A stretch of 64,000 nt of DNA from Pararge aegeria (GCF_905163445.1 NC_053202.1:6882001-6946000), one strand, 5' to 3'; positions 1 through 11,008 are shown, counted from the first letter of the stretch. Made by a program: numbers and translations. Notes: generated by a model not told the origin, from the letters alone.

Positions 1-33
1 CCGCATTATTGATTGAAGCCTATTTTTTTTTTT

Positions 34-325
34 TAATAGTATTACTAGACGGACCAAGCCTATATATATCTATAGCCCACCTGATAACGCCGGAAAATAA
101 CGCCTATAAAATCAGAGCAATACTTCACAGAGCATGCAAGGAGCACGTCTTGCAACATGCCGCCCTGTGTCTATCAATTTGAGACGTGGGTGAACACCCT
201 TACGTAGCCTACCTGTAACACCGGCAACTACACCCTTCAGACCGGGACATATCATTGCAAAAATGCTGTTTAGCGGCATGGCATGGAAATAAGCATGGCG
301 TTAGTAGTTCCCCGATGCATACATG
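34..325 (+). mobile_element. Family A retroelement fragment
   Basis: The GGACCAAGC lead, the CATGCAAGGAGCACG block, a TGCCGCCCTGTGTCTATCA block and the CAGACCGGGACA block occur in this order. The same blocks recur near 14.6, 15.4, 19.1, 28.4, 29.4, 40.9 and 63.9 kb in both orientations. No open frame survives. It resembles the degenerate non-LTR retroelement ends common in Lepidoptera, but the class is inferred from dispersal only. Confidence 0.5.
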
Positions 326-565
326 CGATGAACTATATTTACGAGAAGGAAATTCGAAATAAATGTTGAATTATTTCCTTACTCGCCGTTATTAATAAAT
401 TATCGAATCGAATGTAAATAAAATCATGCAGTTTTAATTAAAGTGAAGCACGTTCGCATACGCATTATTTTATTTAAATGTCACTATGCAATTTGCAGTA
501 TGAAATGTTATTTAAATCAACGGTACTTTACTGTTAATTACAAATACGCAATATTATTAAACTAA
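326..565. other. AT-rich DNA without recognised feature
   Basis: No reading frame, RNA gene or repeat match was seen in this stretch. Confidence 0.5.
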
Positions 566-568
566 TGA

Positions 569-660
569 ATGTTATGGAATGCTCTACCTAAAGATGTTCG
601 AAGCTCAGAATCGCTAAATATTTTTTAAAATAGACTTAAACAATTTGTTTGTAGTACATA
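569..660 (+). pseudogene. LINE reverse transcriptase C-terminal fragment
   Basis: One frame reads LWNALPKDVRSSESLNIF, then a stop, then NRLKQFV. The LWNALP..VR..ESL..FK motif is the C-terminal signature of jockey/CR1-like LINE polymerase proteins, also seen at 17.5 kb. The in-frame stop and lack of upstream coding show a dead 3' fragment. AT-rich DNA that may be its 3' UTR follows to about 760. Confidence 0.55.
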
Positions 661-759
661 TATATAATTATATATAATTAAATATACATATACATAAATA
701 TCTATGTATTACATATAATACATCTTTCACAAAATATAATAAATATCGGATTTTGAAAC

Positions 760-1235
760 CCCAGGCTAGAACAAAAGGCGAACGAACTTCTGATATTCCA
801 TTATATGACAAAGGATTGAAAATTAGATGGCATAGTCAGTATCATACAAAGAATCGCATTGAAAGTTAATGAAGCTTGTAAAATTTTTGACGATTATTAA
901 AACTTATCATTTAATTTTTGATGTGATACGTCTATTGGCTCACCATACTATTGTACTCGTATGCCGTCACGAAAAATGGCGTAACGCTCTCCCTTGATGA
1001 CGCGGCGTTCATAGATGAATTGATCATCACATTTCGTAGACAGTTGGAAGACCTCGTATGGGGATTTTTAAATCAGAGGTAAACATTTCCATTATTTTTA
1101 AGCAAGGTGTATTTCCAAGATATCCTTGATTATGTTAATAATTTAATTGTTTAGTTATTAATAATATAATTACGTTATACAGTAGGGCTTTGTTATGACA
1201 GAAAGAGCTGTCTGAGGCCCCATTTACCAACTAAC
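760..1235. other. No recognised feature
   Basis: AT-rich sequence with a GC-richer patch near 960-1065. No convincing coding frame or repeat match within the window. Confidence 0.4.
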
Positions 1236-1239
1236 CCCA

Positions 1240-1475
1240 ATAAACCCCCATATTTCTTATATTGTGTATTATTTTATTTGTGTTTTAGTTCAAGTATTAG
1301 TGTGTAGTTATTCGTATGTATTTTTTTTTTAATTTAGCACAACCTGCAGTCTTTTATCTTCTTGTTTTCCTTATCTGCTGGCAGAGATCGCTACTAAGCG
1401 ATAAGGCCGCCTTTTGTATACTGCTCCTATCTGAGTTTTTTTTAACTTGTAGTATGCAAATAAATAGTAAAAACA
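1240..1475 (+). mobile_element. LINE 3' UTR with conserved hairpin
   Basis: The stem ATCGCT/AGCGAT lies at 1387-1402, followed by AAGGCCGCCTTTTGTA and an A-rich tail near 1459-1490. The same module follows a reverse transcriptase C-terminus at 17.46-17.95 kb, so this is read as the 3' end of the same LINE family. No coding part remains here. Confidence 0.6.
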
Positions 1476-1537
1476 AAAAAAAAACATTTCTTGTGTTATT
1501 AGATTTTGCGTAAATGGAAAAATGTTTTCATTATATT

Positions 1538-1799
1538 GACGGCCGATAGGCGCAGTGGGCAGCGACCCTGCTTTCCAAGGCCGTGGGTTCGATTCCCACA
1601 ACTGGAAAAATGTTTGTGTGATGAACATGAATGTTTTTCAGTGTCTGGGTGTTTATCTGTATATTATAAGTATTTATGTGTATTATATTCATAAAAAAAT
1701 ATTCATCAGCTATCTCAGTAACCATAACACAAGCTACGCTTACTTTGGGGCTAGATGGCGATGTGTGTATTGTCGTAGTATATTTATTTATATTTATTA
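1538..1799 (+). mobile_element. SINE S1, full-length
   Basis: The tRNA-like head has an A-box-like AGGCGCAGTGGGCAG and a B box GGTTCGATTCC, the two parts of an RNA polymerase III promoter. A tRNA-unrelated body of about 180 bp follows with TTTTCAGTGTCTGGGTGTTTA and GGGGCTAGATGGCGATG, then a TATTTATTTAT tail. At least nine other copies lie in the window. Short reading frames across it are chance frames. Confidence 0.8.
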
Positions 1800-2652
1800 T
1801 TGCGAAGTTTCACAAAGAGAGGTTCAGCATCAGTTCAGTTATACAGGTTCAGCTTTTAAGCTGTCCGTCGGTAAATAGCACTATTTTTATATCCCGGAAC
1901 GCTTACCGGGGGTTTCTAGGAGATAAACAGTATCCTATGTCTATATACAGGGTGCAAGTTGTAAAAATGCCAACTTTATCAAGAACGCTAAGTCTTGATC
2001 AAATTAGCATTTGAGTAATATAATAACAGTCACCGCTTATAATATTAATATGGATAATTATTTATGTGAAAGAAGTATCATGACAGACATACCATGTCAT
2101 TAACGCATAATTTTATGACACTTTTTGTCACAGAAAATTGTTTAAGCGAGAAGATTCCAAGCCGAAGACGAAGTCGTTTATATAATTTTACGTTTATAGA
2201 ATCTACGCGTAAAAAGGCAATCAAATTTCACCAGCTGTCGGGTCTTCCAAACAAACATCTCTTAAATCTGGTAAACGCTTACCGAGTAATATTTATTCAT
2301 TAAGTGCTCCAACCTCTGAGCGTCCTAAGTCAATAAAGTGTACGAACTTACTACCTCGGCTAATCTTACTTGGAAAGAAATTGTGTATTACCCGGAATCC
2401 TGTAATCCTGGTAGAATTATTTTATTACTAGGGGTAGCCCACGACTTTTATCTCATATTTAGCCCCTTTGGGGGTAGTAGTTCTTTATTTTTAAGCAAAA
2501 CCTAAATTACTAAGTTCATAAAAACTTTCATCCTCTATTTAACTAGAATTAAAAAAAAAAATTTTTTTTAAACCGAACGGCCAAACACTTCTTTGATGAG
2601 TTCCATAGAAACGGTCAACCCATTTTTGAACCAATATCGTTTCAATTTTTCA
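1800..2652. other. No recognised gene
   Basis: AT-rich with an A-run meeting a T-run near 2550-2570. A 69-codon frame at 2094-2303 matches nothing I recognise and has no gene context. Confidence 0.4.
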
Positions 2653-2848
2653 TAGTAAATAAACGCTGTATTTGACAGTTTGACAGTTCAAAAATAGGAT
2701 TGCTCCGATCGTCACCAAACTTTACAGGATTACTCTTCAGGTAAATCCGGAGATCCGCTGAAAGTTTCATGGAAATCGGTCCAGCCGTTTTGGAGCCTAT
2801 ACGGAACATACCCACAAACTTTCTCTTTTATATATATAGATAGATAGA
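2653..2848 (-). mobile_element. H3 (Lep1-like) Helitron, 3'-truncated
   Basis: On the minus strand it starts TCTATCTATCTATATATATA, followed by AAAGAGAAAG and the GGCTGGACCGATTTC block. The same left end occurs in complete copies at 27.74 and 41.24 kb. The CTAG terminus and its hairpin are missing, so the 3' part is lost or diverged. Non-autonomous, no coding. Confidence 0.65.
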
Positions 2849-2974
2849 TTGTTCTACAGTAAAACGTTTTTATTTTTTCTTGTCTTTTGCTATTGTGAGT
2901 TAAATCAATTTATTGATTGCAGTAAGGTGCTCGCGACTTTGTCTTCCGTAGTCTTCTAGCGATAAACATGTTAA

Positions 2975-3040
2975 GCTGTTGAGCATAAGGTACGATGCAC
3001 AGAGCATTCTAATGAGGCCTGTAATTACCGACTACGTTTA
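2975..3040 (-). mobile_element. RTE-type LINE remnant
   Basis: It shares the block CATTCTAATGAGGCCTGTAA with antisense LINE copies at 6.9 and 11.2 kb (CTTCTTA.GAGGCCCATA.TTA). Short and degenerate. Confidence 0.35.
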
Positions 3041-3177
3041 ATATTCAAAAATTCAAATTCTAAAATGTTTTATTAATGTAGACCTTATTACAGACACTTA
3101 TAAAGCGTTCATACATTTAACATGTTACACTAATGTTAGTGATGGTGATAACTGCATTCGTTAACTCAAAACTAAAG

Positions 3178-3245
3178 CTAGGAGGGTCCCAAACGCGGCC
3201 TGGTCTGAGAAGAGCCCACAAAAAAACTTAGCCAGGTTTTTAAAA
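3178..3245 (+). repeat. Dispersed repeat shared with 26.5 kb
   Basis: The TCCCAAACGCG...GAAGAGCCCACAA...CTTAGCCAGGTTTTT pattern recurs at 26495-26556 as TTCCAAACACG...GAAGCCTACAAGAAACGTAGCC. The element class is unknown. Confidence 0.4.
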
Positions 3246-3864
3246 AAGCCATAAAATATACATATTTGGAATATTTTAGTAGTTAGACATTGAGATGTTT
3301 TTACGGCGAAAATCACTCGACTCGGTTTGAGGTCTTTTAAAAGTTAGTATGTACGTATTTATAGTATGTTATAGCAATGAACACCGAACGTTTTTTTTTC
3401 ATTTTCCAATTTGATCATTACGTATCACGCATTTTTGCATGGTATTGTAATGATGTGAAACTAGAATCTTTCGTATCTAGAGATATTTTTTACAATGTCC
3501 ATTTATTCTCATGTTTTTTTGTTCGTAAATAATTCAGAAAGAGTGCGTACCTTTCCAAACTATTCATTTTGTATTCTAACCGCAAACATGGCTAATGGCC
3601 GACCGGTGTAGCTTCCACTTCTACACTGCGGACCACTTTCAACTAAGTACCTACTTGTTATTTTAGCAAAAAATAAAAGCTAGATAATTTAAGTTTTGTT
3701 ACCATTTTATTTGATAGGACGCTTCAGCCGTAGGCAAAGCCTTACTACAGTGTGATCTAGTGCTTTGGAGTCACAGTTTAGAGAAGATTTGAAAAATACC
3801 TTCTTGCTAGCTTCTAGCTTTGAGGGATCCAAGCTCGTTCGAGACTTTTTTTTATATATTAACG
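3246..3864. other. AT-rich DNA without recognised feature
   Basis: No coding frame, SINE head or Helitron end seen. Confidence 0.45.
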
Positions 3865-4145
3865 ATAGGCCAGCGCTTGACGACAATCATGCCCGTTAGA
3901 AAGCAAAGATGAGGTCTAGGTTGGAGCACGCTTGCCTAGAAAAAGCCTATTCACTCTAGCCTTGAAGTTACTCAAATTATACGAAAAAGCCTATTCACTC
4001 TAGCCTTGAAGTTACTCAAATTATACGTGGCAGGAAACACAGTTGCCGGGAGGGCGTTCCACATTTTAGCGGCACGTATCAGAAACGTGAATAAAAAACG
4101 TTAACGATTGTAGTTATTCATCTTACCACAGAACCGTGAGTGACA
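3865..4145 (-). pseudogene. LINE reverse transcriptase C-terminus, antisense
   Basis: The minus strand encodes FLIRAAKMWNALPATVFPAT followed by YNLSNFKARVNRLFLGKRAP and a stop. The MWNALP...FP..YN...FK..VNR pattern is the C-terminus of a lepidopteran jockey/CR1-like LINE and is also seen at 21.4 and 27.0 kb. A 44-bp unit (3939-3982) is repeated directly at 3983-4026; it duplicates part of this coding region and disrupts it. An in-frame stop lies upstream. Confidence 0.65.
3939..4026. repeat. Two-copy 44-bp tandem repeat
   Basis: Two identical adjacent 44-bp units begin GAAAAAGCCTATTCACTC at 3939 and 3983. The repeat sits inside the antisense LINE fragment and is absent from the related copy at 21.4 kb, so it is a local duplication. 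Confidence 0.9.
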
Positions 4146-4397
4146 ATACAAAATTACGCTTTTATTCTTAAAAAAAAAATACATTGAGACTTTTTGTTTG
4201 TTACAAAATGGGACCCAGTATCCATAATGGTTTTAATAAAATTCAGAGATTCATATTTCACATCCCTCCGCTCCAGCTCAAAAAGAAAATTACAATGTTG
4301 TTAGAGTAATCTGTGATACAATAACGTTATGTTTTCACTGCTGGACTAGCTGGATAGGCCTCACCCAAAGGGAGGGTTTGCACATAATCACCACGTT

Positions 4398-4431
4398 GGA
4401 CAGATGGGTTGGATCACCAATCCATCTGTCC
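4398..4431. repeat. 34-bp imperfect inverted repeat
   Basis: Two 15-base arms (GGACAGATGGGTTGG and CCAATCCATCTGTCC) pair with one mismatch around a 4-base loop. It sits in a fragment with the GGAGGGTTTGCACATAATCA block. Confidence 0.6.
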
Positions 4432-4586
4432 ACCATGGACACTATAGATGGTAGCAGCAGAGGACACAGAGGAAGCTTCTGTCCGTTATCCGTTATATTG
4501 CCTTAGTCGCTTCGTACGACACCCGTTGGAGGAGGAGGTGCGACAACTGGTTTCTCATCTTCACAGCACACCTCACAGTTTTTTTG

Positions 4587-5190
4587 ACGACCTCCCTGGC
4601 GCAACGGTGAGCGCTGTGAATTTAAGTAGGAGGTCCCGGGTTCTATTTCCGGCATCGCCAATTTAGGACTTTCTGAATTCGCTCTGTTCTGGTCTGGTCA
4701 GAGGCTTTGGACATGGCTAACTAGCCATGTCATGGTAACTACCACCCTACCGACAAAAACGTGCCGCTAAGCGATTTAGTGTTCCGGTGCGATAAATAAA
4801 TAAAAATAATAAATATACTACGACATTACACACATCGCCACCTAGCCCCAAAGTAAGCGTAGCTTGTGTTATGGGTACTAATATAGCTGATGGATATTTC
4901 TATGAATATAATACACAGAATTACTTATACCCAGACACTGAAAAACATTCATGTTCATCACACAAACATTTTCCAGTTGTGGGAATCGAACCCACGGCCT
5001 TGACTCAGAAAGCAGGTTCGCTGCCCAGTGCGCCAGTCGGCCGTCAAATGGCGATGTCGCGTAGAAACCGATTACCGAGGGTATGATTACCGTACACCCA
5101 AACAGGTTAGCCCGCTGCCATCTTAGACTGCATCATCACTAGGTGATATTGCAGTCAAGGGCTAACTTGTAGTGCAATAAAAAAATCATA
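4587..5190 (+). mobile_element. SINE S2 split by a nested S1
   Basis: The S2 head has CTCCCTGGCGCAACGGTGAG and GGTCCCGGGTTC. The body runs to CGGTGCGAT at about 4789 and resumes at about 5049 with GATGTCGCGTAGAAACCGAT, ending GTAGTGCAATAAAAAA. An antisense S1 fills the gap. A GCGAT motif flanks both sides of the insertion, consistent with a short target-site duplication. S1 therefore inserted after S2. Confidence 0.7.
4806..5046 (-). mobile_element. SINE S1, nested in S2
   Basis: Antisense S1: reversed tail TATACTACGAC, body CCCAGACACTGAAAAACATTC, reversed B box GGGAATCGAACCC, and the A-box complement CTGCCCAGTGCGCCAG near 5018. It covers the full S1 length. It interrupts the S2 copy at 4587-5190. 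Confidence 0.8.
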
Positions 5191-5640
5191 TATAGCAACT
5201 AACATCACTGCAAGATTTAATAATGTTTAATAATCGTACAATATCTAGGTCTAGGTCTAATTTAAGTCAACCCTTGTCTTGTATCAGTCTACTCATAATT
5301 GCAGTTCAGTCACACAGTTAAATAATAATTGAGCTTCTTTACTTAAGAGGTTTACCCTTATCCCGTACGTCGCCAGATACTGTATCCACACCACTTATTC
5401 TCAACGACACCCTTCAAAATGTCAAAAGTTTAACAATGGCTGTAATTAGCAAAGAACAATGTTTTCAATGGAGCTATTTTGCGAAATAATTGAGGCGTAT
5501 CTCAAATACAATTATTACAATGAAGATAGTAGATGATAGAGATTAACTTAGGAATTGTGTTTAGGTTTTCTTTAGGTTTCCGTAAGCTTTATTTTATTAT
5601 GTATAAGTTTTTATTCAACGACTTGTTAGTTGCAAGCTGC
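5190..5640. other. No recognised feature
   Basis: AT-rich DNA. A CTAGGTCTAGGTCTAA direct repeat near 5246 is trivial. Confidence 0.4.
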
Positions 5641-5644
5641 TTTC

Positions 5645-5902
5645 TTGACGGCCGATTGGCGCAGTGGGCAGCGACCCTGCTTTCTGAGTCCAAGGCCGTG
5701 GGTTCGATTCCCACAACTGGACAATGTTTGTGTGATGAACATCAAGTTTTTCAGTGTCTGGGTGTTTATCTATATACTATAAGTATTTATGTATATTATT
5801 CCTAGAAATTATTCATCAGTTATCTTAGAACCCATAACGCAGGCAATGCTTACTTTGGGACTAGATGGCGATGTGGTAGTATATTTATTTATTTATTTAT
5901 TC
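5645..5902 (+). mobile_element. SINE S1
   Basis: Head GACGGCCGATTGGCGCAGTG with B box GGTTCGATTCC; body with TTTTTCAGTGTCTGGGTG; tail TATTTATTTATTTATT. Some sequence between GGCGATGTG and GTAGTATA is lost near 5875. Transcriptional activity cannot be judged. Confidence 0.8.
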
Positions 5903-5954
5903 TCATCTGGTAGTAAGTGACGACGCAGTATTACATGGTAGCGACCAATCCATT

Positions 5955-6245
5955 GGCGAATATCATCATCATGTTAACCAATATACGTCCAATGCTGAAC
6001 ATAGGTCTTTCGTAGGTCGGTAGTTTCAAATACAACAATCTTGACAACCCTGCTTGATTTAATCCCTTCTCCTCATTAGGAGGTCTACCTATACTGCGTT
6101 TACCGGTGCAAGGTCGCCATTCCAGCACCTTGGAACCCAACGTCCATCGGTTCTCCAAACTACGAGAATGTGCTCCATCCACTGCCACTTTAGCTTCGCG
6201 ACTCTTTGAGCTACTCCGTAACTCTGGTTCTTATGCATATCTTAG
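5955..6245 (-). pseudogene. RTE-type LINE C-terminus, antisense
   Basis: The minus strand carries KVLEWRPCTGKRSIGRPP, the GRPP motif near the C-terminus of lepidopteran RTE-clade endonuclease-reverse transcriptase proteins. Related fragments lie at 11.0, 34.1 and 42.8 kb. It is frameshifted and lacks the polymerase core. A reversed CATCATCATG tail lies at its left end. Confidence 0.6.
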
Positions 6246-6829
6246 AACACCGCGCACAAACATACCTCGGGTTCCTTGTAATTTGTTGTATCACAGGCCT
6301 TATAGAACGAAGTTGGGTAAATATTCTCCCTTACCAAGAATATCCGACATTTATAACGATGACGTAAAAAAAACAAAAATAAATAGACTTATTTCATAAT
6401 AAATTCACTGACTTTAGGCGTAAAATTATTGACACTTTTAATTGTACAATCTGACATTTCAAGATAAAAATAAAATAAATACTTGACTATGTTATCAAAT
6501 ATTCAAAATTTAATAAGCTTAAACTTGGACATTGATGTTAAATTTTTTTTTTTAATTTTATTTTTAATTTAATTTGAATTTGAATTTTAATTCTATTTAT
6601 TTTTTTAACATTATAACCTTATTAATTAGTAAAATATTTTTAGACATTTATTTTGTAATGCAGTTATATATAAAATGTAATTAATTTTGAAATTATTTTC
6701 AAACGTAGTGAAAACCTGTAATAAGCTGAACATTCACTTAGCTCACAACGTAAAATCTTGGACAAGAAAAAATGTATTAGCGGTTAGTTTTCCTAAATAA
6801 ATAAATAAATCTCCTCATTCCTGGTTTGA
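6246..6829. other. AT-rich DNA without recognised feature
   Basis: Very AT-rich between 6400 and 6720 with T-runs. No coding or repeat signature. Confidence 0.5.
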
Positions 6830-6945
6830 TCACGTAGAGATACTACAAACATAGCTCTGCTCTTCGCCCGCTGGGTGACCTTGAGGCTTCTTAAGAGACC
6901 CATAATTAGCGACCACGTTTAGAGACATAAGTCATCACCACTCAA
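6830..6945 (-). mobile_element. RTE-type LINE fragment, antisense
   Basis: It shares GGTTTGATCACGTAGAGATA and CGCCCGCTGGGTGAC blocks with the antisense LINE copies at 11.2 and 20.0 kb. Short and without an open frame. Confidence 0.5.
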
Positions 6946-6949
6946 CAAC

Positions 6950-7032
6950 CAAGAAAAAAGACCAAGACGAAGACCAAAGACCAAAGGACCAAAGGAGCAA
7001 AGGATCAAAGACCAAGACTTTGGTCTTCAAGC
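6950..7032. repeat. Imperfect AGACCAAA tandem array
   Basis: About eight degenerate units related to AAGACCAAAG run in series and end in an inverted partial copy TTTGGTCTTC. It directly follows the LINE fragment, so it may be an expanded tail. Confidence 0.65.
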
Positions 7033-7109
7033 AATGCGGTGTTTTGGACGGGAAGATGTCACGAAGTTTCCCGAAGGCTGGCAATCGGAGTTAGATTCGG
7101 TGGCTCGGC

Positions 7110-7368
7110 TGTCGGATATGAGTTATGTTAAGCCCATACTTCTAATCGGTTTATACGCGGCATCGTAACGGAATGCTAGCTAGGCAAAACGGTGGTGTCT
7201 TTGTCGTGGGGTGGTAACTAAAACAGACCGAAGTCTCCCACCTGGTCTGGTGGAAAACCAGAGAACGTTCAGAAAATATAAATTTCCTAATTGCCCCTGT
7301 CGGAAATTTGACCCTGGACTACCTAATTATAAGACCACAGCCCTCGCCACTGCGCCAGAGATTATGGA
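7110..7368 (-). mobile_element. SINE S2, antisense, degenerate
   Basis: The antisense body has TAATCGGTTTATACGCGGCA, then GGGTGGTAACTA, AATTTCCTAATTGCCCCTG, and the reversed head CCACTGCGCCAGAGA. The B box is damaged (GAAATTTGACCCTGG). A short GATGGATG repeat follows at 7367-7378. Confidence 0.6.
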
Positions 7369-7580
7369 TGGATGGATGGAGACTCCTAACTTAGTAGGAA
7401 ATTAACCTAAACTGGGTTTTATATGAATAAACGTTTATGAGTTCAGAATTGAATGTCCCAAAGGAGAGTTTTGGTATCGTTACAAAATCAGTAGCTCTCT
7501 ATGGACCGTTTTAAGGTTACTTACATTTAAATTATCCTTACTTCCTAACTAAAACTTAGGGCGTGAAGGAAAGAGAAATT

Positions 7581-8190
7581 ATTATAATGTTATAAATTCG
7601 AAAGTGTGTCTGTTTGTGTGTTTGTTTCCTATTTTCAGCTTAACCGCTGAACCGTTCCTGATACAAATTGGCACATAAAGTAACACCTGGATAAGGACAT
7701 TCATTTCAGAAAATCTGTTGGTAAGAGTTACCCAAAGCATTTATTACCTATGCGTGGCTTGCCCCCTTATATTGGTACTCATATCGAAGTCATATCAAAG
7801 TATTTATGGTATTTGAAAGTATATATTAGTTTAATTATTTTTCTTACTTTTTAATATTAGTACTGGTTTATGTGCGTAGTCTGGTTTATGTATTAGTATG
7901 TAGTTAATGGTATGTGTGCTTAGTTGTGTACACCCCACCTTTTTGCTTCGCACGTGTGTTTTTATAGGTTGGCTGGCAGAAATTCCTATTTAGCGATAAG
8001 GCCGCCTTTTTTCCCTATTACGTGAATAGTTTATTTTCTTAATTGTGGAGTATAAATAAATAAATTGGTGAAATTTCGCATAAAAATTGGCATCCTTGAG
8101 ATGGCCAATGGAAACATTTAATCCCCGTAAAATAAAGGGTTACTGCAGGAATAAAAAATAAACGGCGATGAGGTCGCAAGCAACAGCTAG
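7581..8190 (+). mobile_element. H4-like Helitron split by a LINE tail
   Basis: The left part has TTATAAATTCGAAAGTGTG and the GCTGAACCG block. The right part ends GAGGTCGCAAGCAACAGCTAG, close to other Helitron termini here. A LINE 3' end fills about 7800-8067 between them. It is non-autonomous with no coding. The start is approximate. Confidence 0.45.
7800..8067 (+). mobile_element. LINE 3' UTR with decayed hairpin
   Basis: The tract GGCTGGCAGAAATTCCTATT precedes TAGCGATAAGGCCGCCTTTT. The left arm is ATTCCT where other copies have ATCGCT, so the hairpin has decayed. It ends ATAAATAAATAAATTGG. It lies inside the Helitron-like element. Confidence 0.5.
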
Positions 8191-8549
8191 CTTTTTTATA
8201 CTTTTAAAAGTACTAGTAAAAACAGGGTCAAATTAATCTTGAGCGAAGAAAAACCTACCATCTCTCCTCTCTCGCATAACGAGCATTGGTTATTCTAAGC
8301 AATTACGGTCATTAGTCAAGCTGCGATACGGGGTACGATCTGGCTAACTTTCGCCCATAACTTTTCTCATTTACTGCGCCGCTAATACATTTTAGCCTCC
8401 GGCCATTTTTTCTATAGAAATATACAATTTTCTGTCTGATTGAATTATTAAAAACAACGACAAAATTGAAATTATGTTAAAAGCAAAAGAAATTAATTTA
8501 AGTTACGTTGCATTGAACAATCTGTACCTTGATGAAAAAGCAGAAATTA
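8191..8549. other. No recognised feature
   Basis: Nothing gene-like or repeat-like recognised here. Confidence 0.4.
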
Positions 8550-8632
8550 TAGATTCCCAAAATTGCCTTGCCAGGAATCAAACCCGGGACCTAAAATAAA
8601 TTCACAGTGCTTTCCGTTGCGCCAGGTCGTCG
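8550..8632 (-). mobile_element. SINE S2 head, antisense fragment
   Basis: Reversed B box GGAATCAAACCCGGGACC and reversed A box GTTGCGCCAGGTCGTC. Only the tRNA-like head remains. Confidence 0.55.
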
Positions 8633-8814
8633 TCTTTTAGCAAAGGCAGCAGGGCTAGGCCAGGCAGGAGACAGAAATTATATACCCAGGATTGTATGCC
8701 CTTACCTACCTGCTACGGGAAAATGCTTACAGGTACGGGAACATGCTTGCATTATTTGGATATTATTTCCACTTTTGCACCAATAGAGAGTTAATAAAGC
8801 TGTGGGAGTAGATC

Positions 8815-8945
8815 AATTTTTATCCTTTCCCCGGGGATATAATTGTCTCGTGCCCCTGCTAGCTGTGCAGGTGGAAAGGTTAATTTTATCTCTTGTGATA
8901 ATATATCCCAGGGGATAAAATTAACCTTTATCAACGTGGTCCGTC
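8815..8945. mobile_element. Small foldback (MITE-like) element
   Basis: The inner palindrome at 8878-8926 has perfect 13-base arms (GGTTAATTTTATC and GATAAAATTAACC). A third related arm, AATTTTTATCC...GGGGATATAATTG, lies at 8815-8854. The architecture suggests a foldback MITE; no transposase and no clear target duplication were seen. Confidence 0.5.
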
Positions 8946-9296
8946 AATAATTACTTTAAAACGAAACAAAGAGAATGGCTAACTTCCCCGTAAAAACCCC
9001 TTAACTTTTCCCATTTACTACGTCACTAATACTTTTTACCCTCGAGCCTTTTTTTCCAAAGAAATAGTAAATTTGCGTGGTTGGATTTAATTATTCGCGT
9101 TGAGACGAGAAGCAACTTTTAATTAAATATTTCCAAGACGACCTGAGAAATTACAGTGTTTTATTATGTTGTATTTTTTTGCATTAAATTATAAGTTTGC
9201 GCCTGGCTGGTTTGCTGATTTTTTATTTTTTTTATTAGACTGACGATTTACATCTGACTATCAACTACGCTAGGCCATATTACATTATATATATAA

Positions 9297-9593
9297 CTAG
9301 CTGTTGCCCGCGACTTCGTCTGCGTTTTTAAAGTATTCAGTATCGCTAAGCCTTAAATGAGTATAGTAGTATATAGATATATATATATACATATAACATG
9401 TGACTGTCAATTAATTAAAGACAAATAATTTGCAATAAAATAAAATTGAGACTATAATTAAAGATATAAGCTATCCTATCTCTTAAGTTGGAGCAGACTG
9501 CTCACGGTGTGCCAATTAAATTTAAAATCGGTTAAGTAGTTTAGGAGTCCATCGCGGACAAACATCGTGACAGGAGATTTATATATATTAAGA
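9297..9593 (-). mobile_element. H1 Helitron, complete
   Basis: The minus strand starts TCTTAATATATATAAATCTC and ends with a short hairpin (CGC.GAC-GAA-GTC.GCG type) 8-9 nt before CTAG. The flanks are A and T, the Helitron A^T insertion signature. At 297 bp it is non-autonomous. Three similar copies lie at 25.5, 26.6 and 56.0 kb. Confidence 0.8.
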
Positions 9594-9599
9594 TTATTT

Positions 9600-10284
9600 G
9601 CTTTGGATGATTCGCAATAATTCTATTCTAAATATTTATGAATTTTTCAAAATATATTAATTATTATACAGTTTGTGTCTTACCGAAAACTAATATCGTA
9701 CAATATTATTATTTGGTTCGTTTTGTTGCCATCGCTGAAAACGGTATCATCGTTAAAATGCTGGCGCTATTGCCCCTTTGAATTGCTAGACTTAGCCGTT
9801 TCACGTTTGGCTAAATAATTGGCTAGCTCTTGGGTCACCAGCTGTCAAGACCAATTTTTAGGCCACGAACTTTTCGTGTCCCAAGACCATGCGCTCAGAG
9901 TCTCAAACGCAAGCGCCGCAAACACGTAGTCATAACAAACGACGGAGTAATTTACTATATTTTAGCAAATTCGGCAGCTGCTGTCGCTTTTTGGGATGTT
10001 CTCGTTAAGTGAGAAAGTGCCACCGTATCAACGCAGATCGCATCCCACACCAGCGCACGCCCCATCGACCACGGTACTACTAGTCATACCGTCTGGTCAC
10101 TAGCCGGAAGGTCCAGTTTGACGAAATATTCAAGTACATTTGTGCATCTAAATCCTTTGTAATTAATTAAATAAAATTTGAATTCATTTATCTCAGAAGT
10201 CTCTGTCCAATGACAGAAGAGAATATCATATTTAAATGGATAATTAAATAAAAATAAAAATTAAAAAATAAAACGAAATCAAAG
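9600..10284. other. No recognised gene; possible retroelement remnant
   Basis: A 60-codon frame at 9830-10012 is followed by AATTAAATAAAATTTG near 10166. This could be a degenerate retroelement 3' end, but no family motif is visible. Confidence 0.3.
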
Positions 10285-10289
10285 TATTT

Positions 10290-10503
10290 TTTTTATATAT
10301 AAATGTCCTTATTGAATGTGTGTTTTGTTTTTTATGTATTTCCTTCACGCCCTTAATAAACCATTAATTGACTTGATTTTTGGCATAGATTTAAAAGAAC
10401 GGAGAGTAACATAAGCTACTTTTTATCCCAAGAAAAAAAACAATTCCCACGGGATTTATAAGAAACGTAATAAGAGCACATGAAGAACGGGGGCAACAGC
10501 TAG
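10290..10503 (+). mobile_element. Helitron-like element, degenerate
   Basis: It ends GGGGGCAACAGCTAG followed by T, as in H1, and contains the CTACTTTTTATCCCA block common to Helitron-like elements. The terminal hairpin is eroded and the start is uncertain. Confidence 0.4.
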
Positions 10504-11008
10504 TGTATCGATAAATTTAAAAAAAAAGGTATAGTATACGCCTTAAAAACATTAACTGTACTGTCGCAAACGGGAAAAATGTAATAACTGGTAACATTCA
10601 CGTTATCACAATATTACAAAAATAACTCATACTCAGCTGCTCGCGGAGTTTTTTGATAAACGCAGACTGTTTATTGACGTTGGTGGTGGGAATATGAAAA
10701 ATTTCATTATTAAAAAACTTTCGAAACACATTCGCCACGCGTTACGTTTTCGGAGGAACAGTGTAATTTGGTTCATTTCCACGAAAGTTTAATAGAACAT
10801 AATACAAAGTTGCGAACGCCAAAGAGGAATGTAGAATATATATATATATATATATAATAGAAAGGTGAATAATTTTAGAAGTTTCAGATATTGTGGTCTT
10901 ACATTGTGAGGTTTTATATTTCGTTGGTAAATATGATAAAGAGTACCCAACGATCTCGTATTAAATGTGTTACGGTAATTTTTACAGGGTAAATAAACAA
11001 ACTTTTAA
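10504..11008. other. No recognised feature except a TA microsatellite
   Basis: A (TA)n run lies near 10837-10858. No gene signature. Confidence 0.45.

Noticed and set aside
9830..10012. 60-codon frame as a gene exon
   Set aside because: No recognised domain. The downstream AATAAA-like site suggests at most a retroelement remnant, which I could not confirm.
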